From contig OZ220708.1 in NCBI GenBank assembly GCA_965116595.1, positions 1,178,001 through 1,242,000 on the forward strand: DNA of 64,000 nucleotides, given 5' to 3'. Every line of letters starts with the position of its first letter. The stretch's first letter is position 1. Below, piece by piece: positions 16,995 through 26,754 of this stretch. Origin of the DNA: G963663315 sp963668255. GTDB taxonomy: Bacteria > Pseudomonadota > Gammaproteobacteria > Arenicellales > Poriferihabitantaceae. The translations under genes were made by a program, and so were the position numbers. Under the pieces are notes generated by a model that saw nothing but the letters and a program-made list of their open reading frames with translations, had not been told where the DNA came from and made no database searches.

Positions 16995-18290
16995 ATGGAA
17001 CAGCTTGGACTGATCGCCGTCTTTCTGTTTGTTCTGCTCGTCCTGCTGGGCAGCGGTGTCTGGGTTGGCTTGGCGTTACTCGGCGTCGCCTTTGTCGGTA
17101 TGGAATTGTTTACCGACCGGCCCACCGGGGACAGCATGATCACGACCATCTGGACCGCTTCATCCTCGTGGTCCCTGACTGCGTTGCCGCTGTTTATCTG
17201 GATGGGGGAAATTCTGTTCCGGACACGCTTGTCGAAAGACATGTTCCAGGGGCTGGCGCCCTGGTTGAGAGGGCTGCCCGGCGGCTTGCTGCATACCAAT
17301 ATCGTGGGCTGCGCCGTGTTCGCCGCTGTCTCGGGATCCTCAGCCGCCACCCTGTCCACGGTCGGCAAAATGTCGATACCGGAACTGCGCCGCCGTGACT
17401 ACCCTGAGAATATGATTATCGGGACGCTGGCCGGCGCCGCCACCCTGGGTCTGATGATACCGCCCTCACTGATCCTGATCGTCTATGGGGTAACGATCAA
17501 CGAGTCCATCTCAAAACTGTTTATCGCCGGAATCCTTCCGGGCCTGGTGCTGGCCGGCCTGTTCATGGCTTATACCGCGCTGCAATCCGTCTTCAACAAG
17601 CAGTATCATCCTGAAATCGAGCAACCCCTGCCCCTCGCGCAGAAAATCAGGAACTCCCGCTTCCTGATCCCGTTGATCCTGCTGGTCGGCCTGGTGATCG
17701 GCTCCATGTACTTGGGTCTTGCCACCGCTACCGAAGCGGCCGCCTTCGGGGTCACCGGCGCACTGCTGCTGGCTGCCGGTCAAGGCTCCCTGAACTGGAA
17801 AACGTTCAGCGAAAGCCTGATGGGCGCCACCCGCACCTCAGCCATGATCGCCCTGATTCTGGCCGGCGCCGCGTTTTTGTCGTTGTCGATGGGCTTTACC
17901 GGCCTGCCGCGCGACCTGGCTGAATGGATCGGCTCATTGAATCTGAGCCGCCTCGAATTGCTGATGGTATTACTGGTATTTTACATCATCATCGGCTGCT
18001 TCCTGGACGGCATCTCCTCGGTCGTGCTGACCATGGCGATTGTCGAACCGATGATTCGTCAAGCCGGTATTGACGTTATATGGTTCGGCATTTTTATTGT
18101 CGTAGTCGTCGAGATGGCCCAGATTACACCGCCAATCGGGTTTAACCTGTTCGTCCTGCAAGGCATGACCGGGCACGAAATGGGCATGATCGCGCGCGCG
18201 GCCCTGCCGATGTTCGCCATCATGATATTGATGGTGTTTATTTTGATCCTCATCCCGGAAATTGCCACCTGGCTGCCCGAAAACATGTAA
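16995..18290 (+). CDS. dctM: TRAP transporter large permease DctM
   Basis: 431 aa, about 12 TM segments, with the family features GSSAATLSTVGKMSIPELRRR (here shortened as SGSSAATLSTVGK, residues ~113-125) and ATEAAAFGV (about 241-249). It is the ion-coupled carrier subunit. 17 nt after dctQ. The pair of dctP-dctQ-dctM genes forms a complete TRAP system. After the stop, 18291-18434 shows nothing I can name. Confidence 0.9.
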   Translation: MEQLGLIAVFLFVLLVLLGSGVWVGLALLGVAFVGMELFTDRPTGDSMITTIWTASSSWSLTALPLFIWMGEILFRTRLSKDMFQGLAPWLRGLPGGLLHTNIVGCAVFAAVSGSSAATLSTVGKMSIPELRRRDYPENMIIGTLAGAATLGLMIPPSLILIVYGVTINESISKLFIAGILPGLVLAGLFMAYTALQSVFNKQYHPEIEQPLPLAQKIRNSRFLIPLILLVGLVIGSMYLGLATATEAAAFGVTGALLLAAGQGSLNWKTFSESLMGATRTSAMIALILAGAAFLSLSMGFTGLPRDLAEWIGSLNLSRLELLMVLLVFYIIIGCFLDGISSVVLTMAIVEPMIRQAGIDVIWFGIFIVVVVEMAQITPPIGFNLFVLQGMTGHEMGMIARAALPMFAIMILMVFILILIPEIATWLPENM

Positions 18291-18434
18291 TTCCGTTCAT
18301 CCCGCCGATAGCCCAGTGGGGAAGCCATCGTACCGCGCTTGACAGCCGAAGAGACAGCAATTCCCTGTCCACTGCTCCCGGTCGGCAGTCTTTAGCCCGG
18401 TGTTTCCGGTTTTCCCGGGCATCAGAATTAATAA

Positions 18435-19280
18435 TCAGGCATAGTAACGGATAACGAGGATGCCGAGCGCCACCAGGCAGGCCGCGGCGATACGCCGGCG
18501 GCCGAAAGGCTCCTTCAACAGCAGCGCCCCGATCAATGCGGCAAAGATCACGCTGGTTTCCCGCAATGATGATACCAGCGCCATGGCCCCGATGCTCATC
18601 GCGTGGATGACGAGGCCGTAGGCGGCGGCGGAAGCCAGCCCGCCAACCAGTACCCCGGCGCGGTTCTGAACGACATACCCAAGCCACGCGCGCCGCTGGG
18701 TCATGAAGAGCCACAGGCAGACCGGCAGTCCCTGGAAGACGAACAGCCAGAGGATGTAGGACAGGCTGTTTTCCACCGTTCTCACCCCGGCGCCATCGGC
18801 AATGGTATAGGCCGCGATCAGGACCGCGGTGACCGCCCCCCAGCCAAGGGCCGGAAGCGAGCTTCGCAGATGATGTCCGCCGAACAGCGAAAGGGCCATG
18901 AGGCCGGCGCTGATCAAAAGGACGCCGCCGAGAGCTCCCGGGGACAGGACCTCCCCGGCGAACCAGGCCGCGCCCCCGGCCACCAGCATCGGCGCCATGC
19001 CCCGAAAGAGCGGGTACACCAGCGACAGGTCGCCGCTTCGGTACGCCTGGGCCAGGGTGAAATAATAGATCGTGTGTATCAGTATGGATGCACCGAGAAA
19101 AGGCCAGGCCCCGGCAGGCGGCAGAGGCACCCGCCAGACCAGGCACAGGCTTGCGATGGCGGCGACCAGCATGTAGGCCGCAATACTGTAGAGCGGCGAA
19201 CCGCCGGATTTCGCCAGGGCATTCCAGCCCGCGTGCAGTACCGCCGCGCACAGGACCAGTGCGATCAGGCCGGGCGACAT
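18435..19280 (-). CDS. EamA/DMT-family permease
   Basis: 281 aa with ten hydrophobic segments and two EamA repeats (LHAGWNALAK near residue 15; LKEPFGRRRIAAACLVALGI near the end). High-GC codon use. ATG at 19280. Members export amino acids, nucleotides or metabolites; the substrate is unknown. Convergent with the TRAP operon. Confidence 0.83.
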   Translation of the reverse strand: MSPGLIALVLCAAVLHAGWNALAKSGGSPLYSIAAYMLVAAIASLCLVWRVPLPPAGAWPFLGASILIHTIYYFTLAQAYRSGDLSLVYPLFRGMAPMLVAGGAAWFAGEVLSPGALGGVLLISAGLMALSLFGGHHLRSSLPALGWGAVTAVLIAAYTIADGAGVRTVENSLSYILWLFVFQGLPVCLWLFMTQRRAWLGYVVQNRAGVLVGGLASAAAYGLVIHAMSIGAMALVSSLRETSVIFAALIGALLLKEPFGRRRIAAACLVALGILVIRYYA

Positions 19281-19385
19281 GGCGCCTCAGGGCAGCGTGG
19301 CGCAGGCGCCCGTGGCCGCATCAACCGGCCGGCGATGCCGGATTCATCGGTGGTTGAAGCGGGACTTGCAGTGCAATTTTGCCCA

Positions 19386-20657
19386 TCACGCCGACACATG
19401 CGACCAGGCGCGCCAGGCGCGGACATGCAGGACGGGATCGTGGACACGAATGATATCGACCCCCTTTTCACAGAGCGCCAGGGAGATTCCCAGAGTTTCG
19501 GGGTCACGGTTGGCAAATGATTGATCGGAAAAGCCGCCGATAAACGATTTGCGGGAATGTCCGACCAGCAGGCGCAGCCCGGTCTGTTTGAAACTCATGC
19601 AGCCCTGCAACAACTCGATCGACTGGAAGGCGTTTTTGCCGAAGCCGATTCCCGGATCGAATATCACCCGGTTCAAATCGATCCCCGCGTCCAGCCACTG
19701 ATCGATTCTACGATCAAGCCAGTCCTGCAACTGGCTGACTGCGCTTTGGCCGGCCAGCAGTATTGCTGCAGGGTCAGCGGGAATGGTAACGCTGTGCATC
19801 GCCACCACCTGGCATTGACTCTGTTTTGCCAGGGCCAGAATATCCGGATTTTGCAGGCCGGTCACGTCGTTGATGATTTGCGCTCCGCGGTCAATCGCCT
19901 TCTCCAGGGTCTGCCAGTGTCGGCTGTCGACGGAAATGGCCGGTCGAATCTGTGAACCGCAAAATCTCCGGTCAAGTGCGCTCAACACCGGTTCCAGCCG
20001 CCGCCATTCTTCGTCCGCGGATACCGGGGCCGCGCCGGGCCGGGTAGACTCGGCGCCGATATCGATAATCTGGACATGGTTCTCGATAAAGTCTTCAATC
20101 CGCTGATCCAGCGCCCCCTCGTCCGCCCATTTCCCGCCATCGGAAAATGAATCCGGGGTGATGTTCAGAATTCCCATCCATAACGGTACCGGCCCGACCC
20201 TTTGGCACAGTTTGAAAACCGTCTCGCGCTGACCCGGTATGATCAAATCCGGTTGCAGGTGCATGAGCGGGGTCAAAACGAAGGGGCGTTCGGACAGGCC
20301 GTAATGGGGAATGGTCAACGCCGCTGTTTCCAGGGTCAGGCCGTGCCACAGCAGGATGTCGATATCAATCGGGCGCGGCGCCCAGCGCCTCGCAGGCTGC
20401 CGGCCAAGCTGACGCTCGATTTCCCGGATCAGGCCCAACCCCTGCGCGGGACTCCACCCGGCCCGGCCCGCGATGACGCAGTTCAGGTAAGGCTTGTTCC
20501 ATGACGGCTCGGCATGGTCCGGCAACCATGCCGGGGTTTCCACCAGTGCCGAGATTCGCGATAACTCGAACCCCCTGGATTGCAGGTGATCGATCGCCTT
20601 TTCGAGATTTTCCCGGCGATTTCCGAGGTTGGAGCCCAGTCCGAGCCAGATCGTCAT
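19386..20657 (-). CDS. folKP: Bifunctional FolK-FolP (HPPK-dihydropteroate synthase)
   Basis: 423 aa fusion. Residues 1-160 are 6-hydroxymethyl-dihydropterin pyrophosphokinase (WLGLGSNLGNRRENL; RWAPRPIDIDILLW with the Mg-binding DxD). Residues ~170-420 are dihydropteroate synthase (GILNITPDSFSDGG, DIGAESTRPGA, DPGIGFGKN, GHSRKSF). The two make consecutive steps of folate synthesis. ATG at 20657 chosen for the conserved MTIWLGLGSN start; the frame stays open further upstream without family similarity. Most gammaproteobacteria encode these separately; Francisella has the same domain order. Confidence 0.87.
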   Translation of the reverse strand: MTIWLGLGSNLGNRRENLEKAIDHLQSRGFELSRISALVETPAWLPDHAEPSWNKPYLNCVIAGRAGWSPAQGLGLIREIERQLGRQPARRWAPRPIDIDILLWHGLTLETAALTIPHYGLSERPFVLTPLMHLQPDLIIPGQRETVFKLCQRVGPVPLWMGILNITPDSFSDGGKWADEGALDQRIEDFIENHVQIIDIGAESTRPGAAPVSADEEWRRLEPVLSALDRRFCGSQIRPAISVDSRHWQTLEKAIDRGAQIINDVTGLQNPDILALAKQSQCQVVAMHSVTIPADPAAILLAGQSAVSQLQDWLDRRIDQWLDAGIDLNRVIFDPGIGFGKNAFQSIELLQGCMSFKQTGLRLLVGHSRKSFIGGFSDQSFANRDPETLGISLALCEKGVDIIRVHDPVLHVRAWRAWSHVSA

Positions 20658-20768
20658 TGGCGCGGGTTTCCGGTAGTATCGACGGCGATTAACTGCGACA
20701 ATATCGCGCTTGTAGTGGTGTTGGCATTCACACCGCAAATTATAAGGCAGCTTCACGTTCCCGCAATC

Positions 20769-21569
20769 ATGCGCATATCCGAAATTTATATTTATCCGGT
20801 CAAATCCCTTGCCGGAATTTCACTCGATTCGGCGCAATTGAATGAAGCCGGATTCGAGTATGACCGCCAGTGGATGGTGACCAGACCCGATGGCGCGTTC
20901 ATGACTCAACGTAATTACCCGCAAATGGCGCTGGTCGAAACCAGGCTCGATCATGGCAAACTGACGCTGTCTTCATTCGGCATGGAACCGCACATCGTCT
21001 CTCCGGTTAAAAAAGACAATGGCAAAAGGATAAACACAAAGGTATGGGGAGATCCGGTACAGGCATTGGAACACGACGAACAAACCAGTGAATGGCTGAG
21101 CCAGGCGATCGGTGTTGATTGCAAGCTGGTCTCGTTCCCCGACGATGAAATCAGGCAATGCGACCCGGCCGTATCGAATGCCGGAGAGCATACACTGTTC
21201 GCGGACGCGTTTCCCCTGTTGCTGCTCTCCCGGGGTTCGCTGGACGACCTCAACGCGCGGTTGGAAAATCCGGTGGGAATGGATCGCTTCCGACCCAATA
21301 TCGTGGTCAGTGGATGTGAGCCGCTCGCTGAAGACAACTGGAAAAAGATCACCGTCGGTGATGTTCGTTTACGGGTAACACAGGCCTGTGCCCGATGTTC
21401 CGTACCGACAGTGAACCAGCAGACCGGCGTATTGTCAGGACCGGAACCGATCCATACCCTGTCGAGCTACCGCCAAAGGGCCGACGGTGAAGTTTACTTC
21501 GGCATCAACCTGGTCCCCGAAACCACCGGCGTGATCCGTACCGGAGACCGCGTGTCCATTCTGATTTAA
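20769..21569 (+). CDS. YcbX-like MOSC domain protein
   Basis: 266 aa. MOSC N-terminal beta-barrel (MRISEIYIYPVKSLAGISL) followed by a MOSC domain with MDRFRPNIVVSG (about residues 176-187) and the cysteine loop CARCSVPTVN (about 207-216). The family handles sulfur or molybdenum cofactor chemistry, e.g. reduction of N-hydroxylated compounds. The start ATG at 20769 gives the family N-terminus. Divergent from folKP. Lacks the extra ferredoxin domain of E. coli YcbX. Confidence 0.82.
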   Translation: MRISEIYIYPVKSLAGISLDSAQLNEAGFEYDRQWMVTRPDGAFMTQRNYPQMALVETRLDHGKLTLSSFGMEPHIVSPVKKDNGKRINTKVWGDPVQALEHDEQTSEWLSQAIGVDCKLVSFPDDEIRQCDPAVSNAGEHTLFADAFPLLLLSRGSLDDLNARLENPVGMDRFRPNIVVSGCEPLAEDNWKKITVGDVRLRVTQACARCSVPTVNQQTGVLSGPEPIHTLSSYRQRADGEVYFGINLVPETTGVIRTGDRVSILI

Positions 21570-21579
21570 AGAAATTCGG

Positions 21580-22392
21580 ATGAACTTTCAAACCATTGAA
21601 ATGGTCCGTCACGGGCCGGTTGCCGTGATCACGCTGAACCGGCCGGACAAGCTCAACGCGATCAACAAAACCATGCTGGATGAGTTGAATGCGGCGCTGG
21701 ACCGGATTGAACAGGATGAAAAGGTTTATTCCGTAGTCCTGAATGGCAATGGCAGGGCCTTTTGCTCGGGTTTTGACTTGCAGGCGGGCATTGAAGCCAA
21801 TCGTCAGGGTGAACGGCAGTGGCGCGAGGCGCTGCAATATGACCTCGATGTGATCATGCGCTTCTGGAGCCTGTCGAAACCGACTATCGCCGCGGTGCAT
21901 GGTTATGCGCTTGCCGCTGGATTCGAACTGGCCCTCGCCTGCGACCTCACGGTTTGCGACGCGGACAGTGTTTTCGGGGAGCCGGAACTGCGTTTCGGCA
22001 GCAGCATAGTGGCGCTGCTGCTGCCCTGGTATACCAATCCGAAGCGAGCCAAAAAGGTCTTGCTGACCGGGCAGGACCGGATGACCCCGGCTGAAGCGTT
22101 GCAAATGGGCATTGTCAATGAAATCACCGGGCCCGGAGAGGCGCTGGCCCGCGGTCTGGAATTGGCCGGGGAAATCGCGATGATGGACGTGGATTCGGTC
22201 AGGCTGACCAAGCAGGCATTGAACCGCAGCTACGAAATCATGGGGATGAATCAGGCCCTGCAGATGGGCGTAGAGACTTCGATAAAAATCGAAACGACAG
22301 AAACTGAAGTCAGACGGGAATTCAACCGGATCCTGCGCAGCGAAGGACTGAAGGCGGCGCTAAGCTGGAGAGAAGAGAGACTGAAATCATAA
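21580..22392 (+). CDS. Enoyl-CoA hydratase/isomerase family protein
   Basis: 270 aa crotonase fold. Oxyanion-hole motif GRAFCSGFDLQ (about residues 58-68) and GYALAAGFELALACD (about 108-122) with catalytic-type Glu; second Glu in FGEPELRFGSS (about 130-140). ATG at 21580; stop overlaps the start of the acyl-CoA ligase by 1 nt (TAATG), a coupled pair. Probably hydrates or isomerises an acyl-CoA made by that ligase; substrate unknown. Confidence 0.83.
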   Translation: MNFQTIEMVRHGPVAVITLNRPDKLNAINKTMLDELNAALDRIEQDEKVYSVVLNGNGRAFCSGFDLQAGIEANRQGERQWREALQYDLDVIMRFWSLSKPTIAAVHGYALAAGFELALACDLTVCDADSVFGEPELRFGSSIVALLLPWYTNPKRAKKVLLTGQDRMTPAEALQMGIVNEITGPGEALARGLELAGEIAMMDVDSVRLTKQALNRSYEIMGMNQALQMGVETSIKIETTETEVRREFNRILRSEGLKAALSWREERLKS

Positions 22393-24533
22393 TGGCTCAC
22401 CGCCTTGATCCACTTTTGAGGCCCGGGTCGATGGCGCTGGTGGGCGCGTCCGGCCGACCGGACAGTCCCGGCCGGGTGCTCGCGGACATGGTGATCAATT
22501 CACCCTGGCGCGGAGCGGTTTATCCGGTCAATCCGGGCTATGAATCGTTATTCGGTGTCCGCTGCTATCCGGACCTCGACTCATTACCTGAAACAGTGGA
22601 GCATGCGGCGCTCGCCGTCTCCAATGAAAAGCTGGAACAGGCCTTGCTGGACGCGATCAGGCACGGGGTCCGGGCGGCGACGATTTATTCCAGTTGTATC
22701 CTGGAAAAGGATACCGAACCACGGTTGCACATAAGGATTTCAGAGCTGGCGAAACAGGCGGGGATTGCCATTTGCGGAGGTAATGGCATGGGCTTTTACA
22801 ACATCTCCGACGCCCTGTATGCGGGACTCTTCCCGATGAACAGAAACCGGCACCACGAATTGCCCGGGAACATCAGTTTTATCGCTCAATCGGGGTCCGC
22901 TTTCGCCGCGTTAGCGCACAATGGCTGTCGCCTGAAATTCAACCTTTGTGTTTCCTGCGGCAACGAAATGGTGACCACGGCGGCCGATTACATGGATTGG
23001 TCGTTATCCCGCCCCGACACCCGGGTGATTGCCCTGTTTCTGGAGACCGTGCGCGAACCGAAGGCGTTTACCGATGCGCTGGAACGGGCCATGCAACTGG
23101 ACATACCGGTCGTTGTGATGAAAGCCGGAAAGTCCCCTCTAGGCGCCCGCATGGCAAAAACACATACCGGTGCGATTGCCGGCAACCATGCCGCTTATGA
23201 AGCCGTATTTGATCGCTACAACGTCATCGAGGTCAGCGACTTCAATGAAATGGGGGCCACGCTGATGATGCTTCAATCCGGCCGCCGGGCCGGCGCTGGC
23301 GACCTGGCTACGATCCAGGAGTCAGGCGGGTTGATGGAACTGGTGGCGGATATCGCCTGTGATCTTGGAATCAAATTTGCCTCGATCAGCGAAAACACCA
23401 AAACGGCTCTCCGGGAAAACCTGGAACCCGGACTGATCGCCGATAATCCATTGGACGCCTGGGGCTCAAACCATGATTTCGAAAACCGGTTCTATCGGTG
23501 CATGTCGGCCATGATGCAAGATCCGGCCGTCAGTGTTGGCCTGTTCTTTTCCAATTTTCGCGATGACTACTACCTGTCCGAGGCTTTCTATCGATTGATG
23601 GTCAGGGTTGCAGGGGAAACCGACAAGCCGGTCGCGATGGCAAACTGTCACACCGATATTGACAACCCGGACCTGTGTAAAAGGACCGGTGAGGCGGGGA
23701 TTCCCTTTCTTGACGGCACCCGGTCGTCGCTGCTGGCGGCCAGGCACCTGCTGACCTACCGAAACAGGCAAAAAAACCCGGGGCCGCCGCCAGTCGGCCT
23801 TGCCGATACCGGGAAAGCGAATAAATGGAAAAAAATTCTGCTCGATCATGCGGGCGACGTCCTGGGTGAGCGGCAGACGATGGAACTGTTTGCCGATTTC
23901 GGGATCAGCACGCCGCGATGCCGCAGTGCACAAAGTCGGAACGAAGCGCTCCGGGCGGCATCTGAGATCGGCTTCCCACTGGTCCTTAAAACGGCCGCAA
24001 GCGGTATCACCCACAAGAGCGATCAGGACGGCGTGGTCACCAATATCAACGACGCACAGGAATTGGAACGGGCATACGCGGCCCTTTCACGACGTCTCGG
24101 TAACCGGGTATTGTTGTCCGAAATGGTGGCCCCGGGAACAGAAGTCGGCCTGGGAATGGTCAACGATCCCCAGTTTGGTCCGTTCATCATGGTCGCGGCC
24201 GGAGGGGTTCTGATCGAGTTGATCTCGGACTCTCAGGTAGCACTTGCGCCCGTGACTCCGGTCAAGGCGGAACAGATGATCGCGTCCCTGAAAATAGCGA
24301 GGCTGATTGAAGGCATGCGCGGCAGCCCTCCGGGTGACCGGCGCGCCCTGGCCGAGGCGATTGCTCGCTTGTCCGAACTGGCTTTCGCCTTGCGGGAGGT
24401 CATATCGGAAATCGACATCAATCCGGTCATCGTCAATCAGGCGGGAGCCTGTGCGGTGGACGGCCTGGTTTCAGTATCCGCTTCCAGCCAGGCCAGAAGC
24501 CGCCTCTCGAACCGGGAAGCAGCTTCCGTATAG
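22392..24533 (+). CDS. NDP-forming acyl-CoA synthetase (acetate-CoA ligase family)
   Basis: 713 aa with the alpha-beta fused arrangement: CoA-binding domain (residues ~5-135, SMALVGASGRPDSPG), succinyl-CoA-ligase-like domains (~150-460) with the phospho-His region MAKTHTGAIAGNH (about 253-265), and a C-terminal ATP-grasp (~490-705, VLKTAASGITHKS; EIDINPVIV). It makes acyl-CoA from an acid, CoA and ATP, giving ADP. No GNAT domain. Overlaps the upstream hydratase, and its last 97 nt overlap lipB on the other strand. Confidence 0.85.
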   Translation: MAHRLDPLLRPGSMALVGASGRPDSPGRVLADMVINSPWRGAVYPVNPGYESLFGVRCYPDLDSLPETVEHAALAVSNEKLEQALLDAIRHGVRAATIYSSCILEKDTEPRLHIRISELAKQAGIAICGGNGMGFYNISDALYAGLFPMNRNRHHELPGNISFIAQSGSAFAALAHNGCRLKFNLCVSCGNEMVTTAADYMDWSLSRPDTRVIALFLETVREPKAFTDALERAMQLDIPVVVMKAGKSPLGARMAKTHTGAIAGNHAAYEAVFDRYNVIEVSDFNEMGATLMMLQSGRRAGAGDLATIQESGGLMELVADIACDLGIKFASISENTKTALRENLEPGLIADNPLDAWGSNHDFENRFYRCMSAMMQDPAVSVGLFFSNFRDDYYLSEAFYRLMVRVAGETDKPVAMANCHTDIDNPDLCKRTGEAGIPFLDGTRSSLLAARHLLTYRNRQKNPGPPPVGLADTGKANKWKKILLDHAGDVLGERQTMELFADFGISTPRCRSAQSRNEALRAASEIGFPLVLKTAASGITHKSDQDGVVTNINDAQELERAYAALSRRLGNRVLLSEMVAPGTEVGLGMVNDPQFGPFIMVAAGGVLIELISDSQVALAPVTPVKAEQMIASLKIARLIEGMRGSPPGDRRALAEAIARLSELAFALREVISEIDINPVIVNQAGACAVDGLVSVSASSQARSRLSNREAASV

Positions 24534-25084
24534 TCTGCATTGCCGACATGATCTTTCAACCGGGTCACGGACAGATCTTCGATACCACAGGGAGTGATCC
24601 AGTTGTATGGAGTCAGATCCACATCAATATTGAGGCTGAGCCCATGGTAGCAGTATCCTCGTGAGAACCGCAGTCCCAGCGCCGCGATTTTTTTACCTTG
24701 AACATATACGCCGGGAGCGCCGGCCCGGGGAGCGCCTTCCACGCCCCAGGATTCCAGGAAATCGATGGTCACCTGCTCCAGGGCGTTGACCAACGCTCTC
24801 GGGCCAATGTTCATTTTCTTTACATTCAGTAAAAGATAAACGATCAGTTGTCCCGGACCATGCCAAGTCATCAATCCGCCCCGGTCGGTATGCACAACCG
24901 GAATATGACGGCCGGCCGCTTCGGGCAGGTCGTGACAGCGAACTCCCTGGGTATACACCGAATGGTGCTGCAGAAACCAGATTTGATCTCTGGTCCCGGC
25001 ATCCCTGGTGCGGGTAAACTCAATCATTTCCTGCCAGACTTCGTGGTAATCACACACCCCTTTATGTCGAATGACCGGATTCAC
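24437..25084 (-). CDS. lipB: Octanoyltransferase LipB
   Basis: 215 aa. Conserved DRGGLMTWHGPGQLIVYLL (about residues 70-88), substrate Lys in GKKIAALGLR, and catalytic Cys in TPCGIEDLSVT (about 164-174). It moves octanoate from acyl carrier protein to lipoyl domains. The start is GTG at 25084 with no clear ribosome-binding site. Convergent with the acyl-CoA ligase with 97 nt overlapped. lipA is not adjacent, but a DUF493/YbeD gene lies 1.7 kb away. Confidence 0.9.
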   Translation of the reverse strand: MNPVIRHKGVCDYHEVWQEMIEFTRTRDAGTRDQIWFLQHHSVYTQGVRCHDLPEAAGRHIPVVHTDRGGLMTWHGPGQLIVYLLLNVKKMNIGPRALVNALEQVTIDFLESWGVEGAPRAGAPGVYVQGKKIAALGLRFSRGYCYHGLSLNIDVDLTPYNWITPCGIEDLSVTRLKDHVGNADYTEAASRFERRLLAWLEADTETRPSTAQAPA

Positions 25085-25211
25085 TGAGTCGATGGGGCTG
25101 ATTGCGCCGGCTTCTCACTTGCAGCCGCTCTTCGAGAGTTTTCAGGATTAAGTGACAAAATCTGAATCATTTTAGATACATTATCGGATAAGAGTAAATC
25201 GGGTTGTTCTT

Positions 25212-26726
25212 ATGAATATACTATTTATAACCGCAGATCAATGGCGCGGCGACTGTATTTCCGCTGTCGGTCATCCCTGTGTAAAAACCCCCAATTTTGA
25301 TCAGTTGATTCATGACGGTATTTTATTCAGCAACCACTATTCGGTAACGGCGCCTTGTGCACCGGCGCGAGCCAGTCTGCTTACCGGCATGTATCAGCAA
25401 AACCACAGGGTGGTATGCAATGGCACGCCTCTGGACGACCGCCACACCAATCTGGCCCGTGAACTTCGTGCCGCGGGCTATCGTCCCCTGTTGTTCGGAT
25501 ATACCGACACCAGCCCCGATCCAAAGCACCACAGTGAAGGTGAGGTAATCAAACACGGCTACGAAAATATGATGCCGGGATTCGAAGAAGGTCTGCTGCT
25601 GACGGATGGCAACCCGGTTCCCTGGTTGCAGCATTTGCGGGACAACGGTTATTCTGTCAATAACGCGCTCGAAGCGCACCTGGGGATTAAATCGGATCGT
25701 GACCGGGATGTTGCAACTCCGCTGTATCGGGACGAGCATTCCCAGACGGCGTTCCTGACGGACCGGGTCATCGACCATATTGATTCGGCAGACGCCGACT
25801 GGTGCATACATTTATCCTATTTGCGCCCGCACCCGCCATTTGTAGCCACTGCGCCGTGGAATACGATGTACTCCCCGGACCATGTCCCCGCTCCTGTTCG
25901 CGCGCCGAACCCCCGGCAATACGAAAAACTGCACCCCTGGATCAAGGCGGCATTGTCCCGGACCTGTGACTGGTTCGGCCCCTGGATTCAACAGGAAATC
26001 GGCATCGGCCACTATGACCGGGAAATGCGGCGGATTCAGGCGACCTATTATGGTCTGGTCAGCAAGGTGGATCACTATATTGGCAAAGTGATCGAGCATC
26101 TCAAATACACCAATCAATACAACAATACACTGATCGTGCTGACCGCCGACCACGGCGAACTGCTTGGCGACCACTGGCTGTTTGGCAAAGGTGGATTTTA
26201 CGACTCTGCCTATCACATTCCATTGATTATTCGGGACCCGTCACAATCTGAAAGCGCTCGCGGGCGCACTCTCTCACCCTTTACAGAGTCAGTGGATGTG
26301 ATGCCGACTATCCTGGATGCGCTGGAACTGCCCATACCGCGTCAGTGTGACGGCCACTCGTTAATGCCGCATATACGGGGTGAAGGAACCTGCGATCTGC
26401 GTGAAGAAGTTCATTGGGAATACGATTTCCGCGATGTCGAAAACGCCATACCTGAAAACCTTCTCGGCATTGCCATGGACGATTGCCAAATGAATGTAAT
26501 ACGCGACCAGCGTTATAAATATGTCCACTTCACCGGATTACCGGCATTGTTCTTCGATCTGAAAAACGATCCCGGAGAAACGAACAATTTGATGGATGAT
26601 CCTGCCTGCGCCAGCGAAGTGACGCGCTTGATGCAGCGGATGATTTCATGGCGAATGCACAACGACGAACGGACGTTGACAAACATCAATGTATCCAGAG
26701 AAAAAGTTTTCCGGCGTAATGGATAG
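25212..26726 (+). CDS. Sulfatase-family hydrolase (Cys-type, cytoplasmic)
   Basis: 504 aa. N-terminal metal site NILFITADQWRGD (residues 2-14), the formylglycine motif CAPAR (about residues 49-53) and LTADHGELLGDH (about 311-322). The Cys-type motif needs a formylglycine-generating enzyme, not present in the window. No signal peptide, so it acts inside the cell, like phosphonate monoester hydrolases and arylsulfatases of this branch. ATG at 25212; the 127-nt gap to lipB is AT-rich and probably holds its promoter. Confidence 0.85.
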   Translation: MNILFITADQWRGDCISAVGHPCVKTPNFDQLIHDGILFSNHYSVTAPCAPARASLLTGMYQQNHRVVCNGTPLDDRHTNLARELRAAGYRPLLFGYTDTSPDPKHHSEGEVIKHGYENMMPGFEEGLLLTDGNPVPWLQHLRDNGYSVNNALEAHLGIKSDRDRDVATPLYRDEHSQTAFLTDRVIDHIDSADADWCIHLSYLRPHPPFVATAPWNTMYSPDHVPAPVRAPNPRQYEKLHPWIKAALSRTCDWFGPWIQQEIGIGHYDREMRRIQATYYGLVSKVDHYIGKVIEHLKYTNQYNNTLIVLTADHGELLGDHWLFGKGGFYDSAYHIPLIIRDPSQSESARGRTLSPFTESVDVMPTILDALELPIPRQCDGHSLMPHIRGEGTCDLREEVHWEYDFRDVENAIPENLLGIAMDDCQMNVIRDQRYKYVHFTGLPALFFDLKNDPGETNNLMDDPACASEVTRLMQRMISWRMHNDERTLTNINVSREKVFRRNG

Positions 26727-26754
26727 TAGGGGCAGGCCACTGTGCCTGCCCGGC

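Noticed and set aside
18250..19251. 333-codon frame overlapping the EamA gene at 18435-19280
   Set aside because: Arg/Gly/Pro-rich shadow without membrane segments; the EamA frame has ten clear helices.
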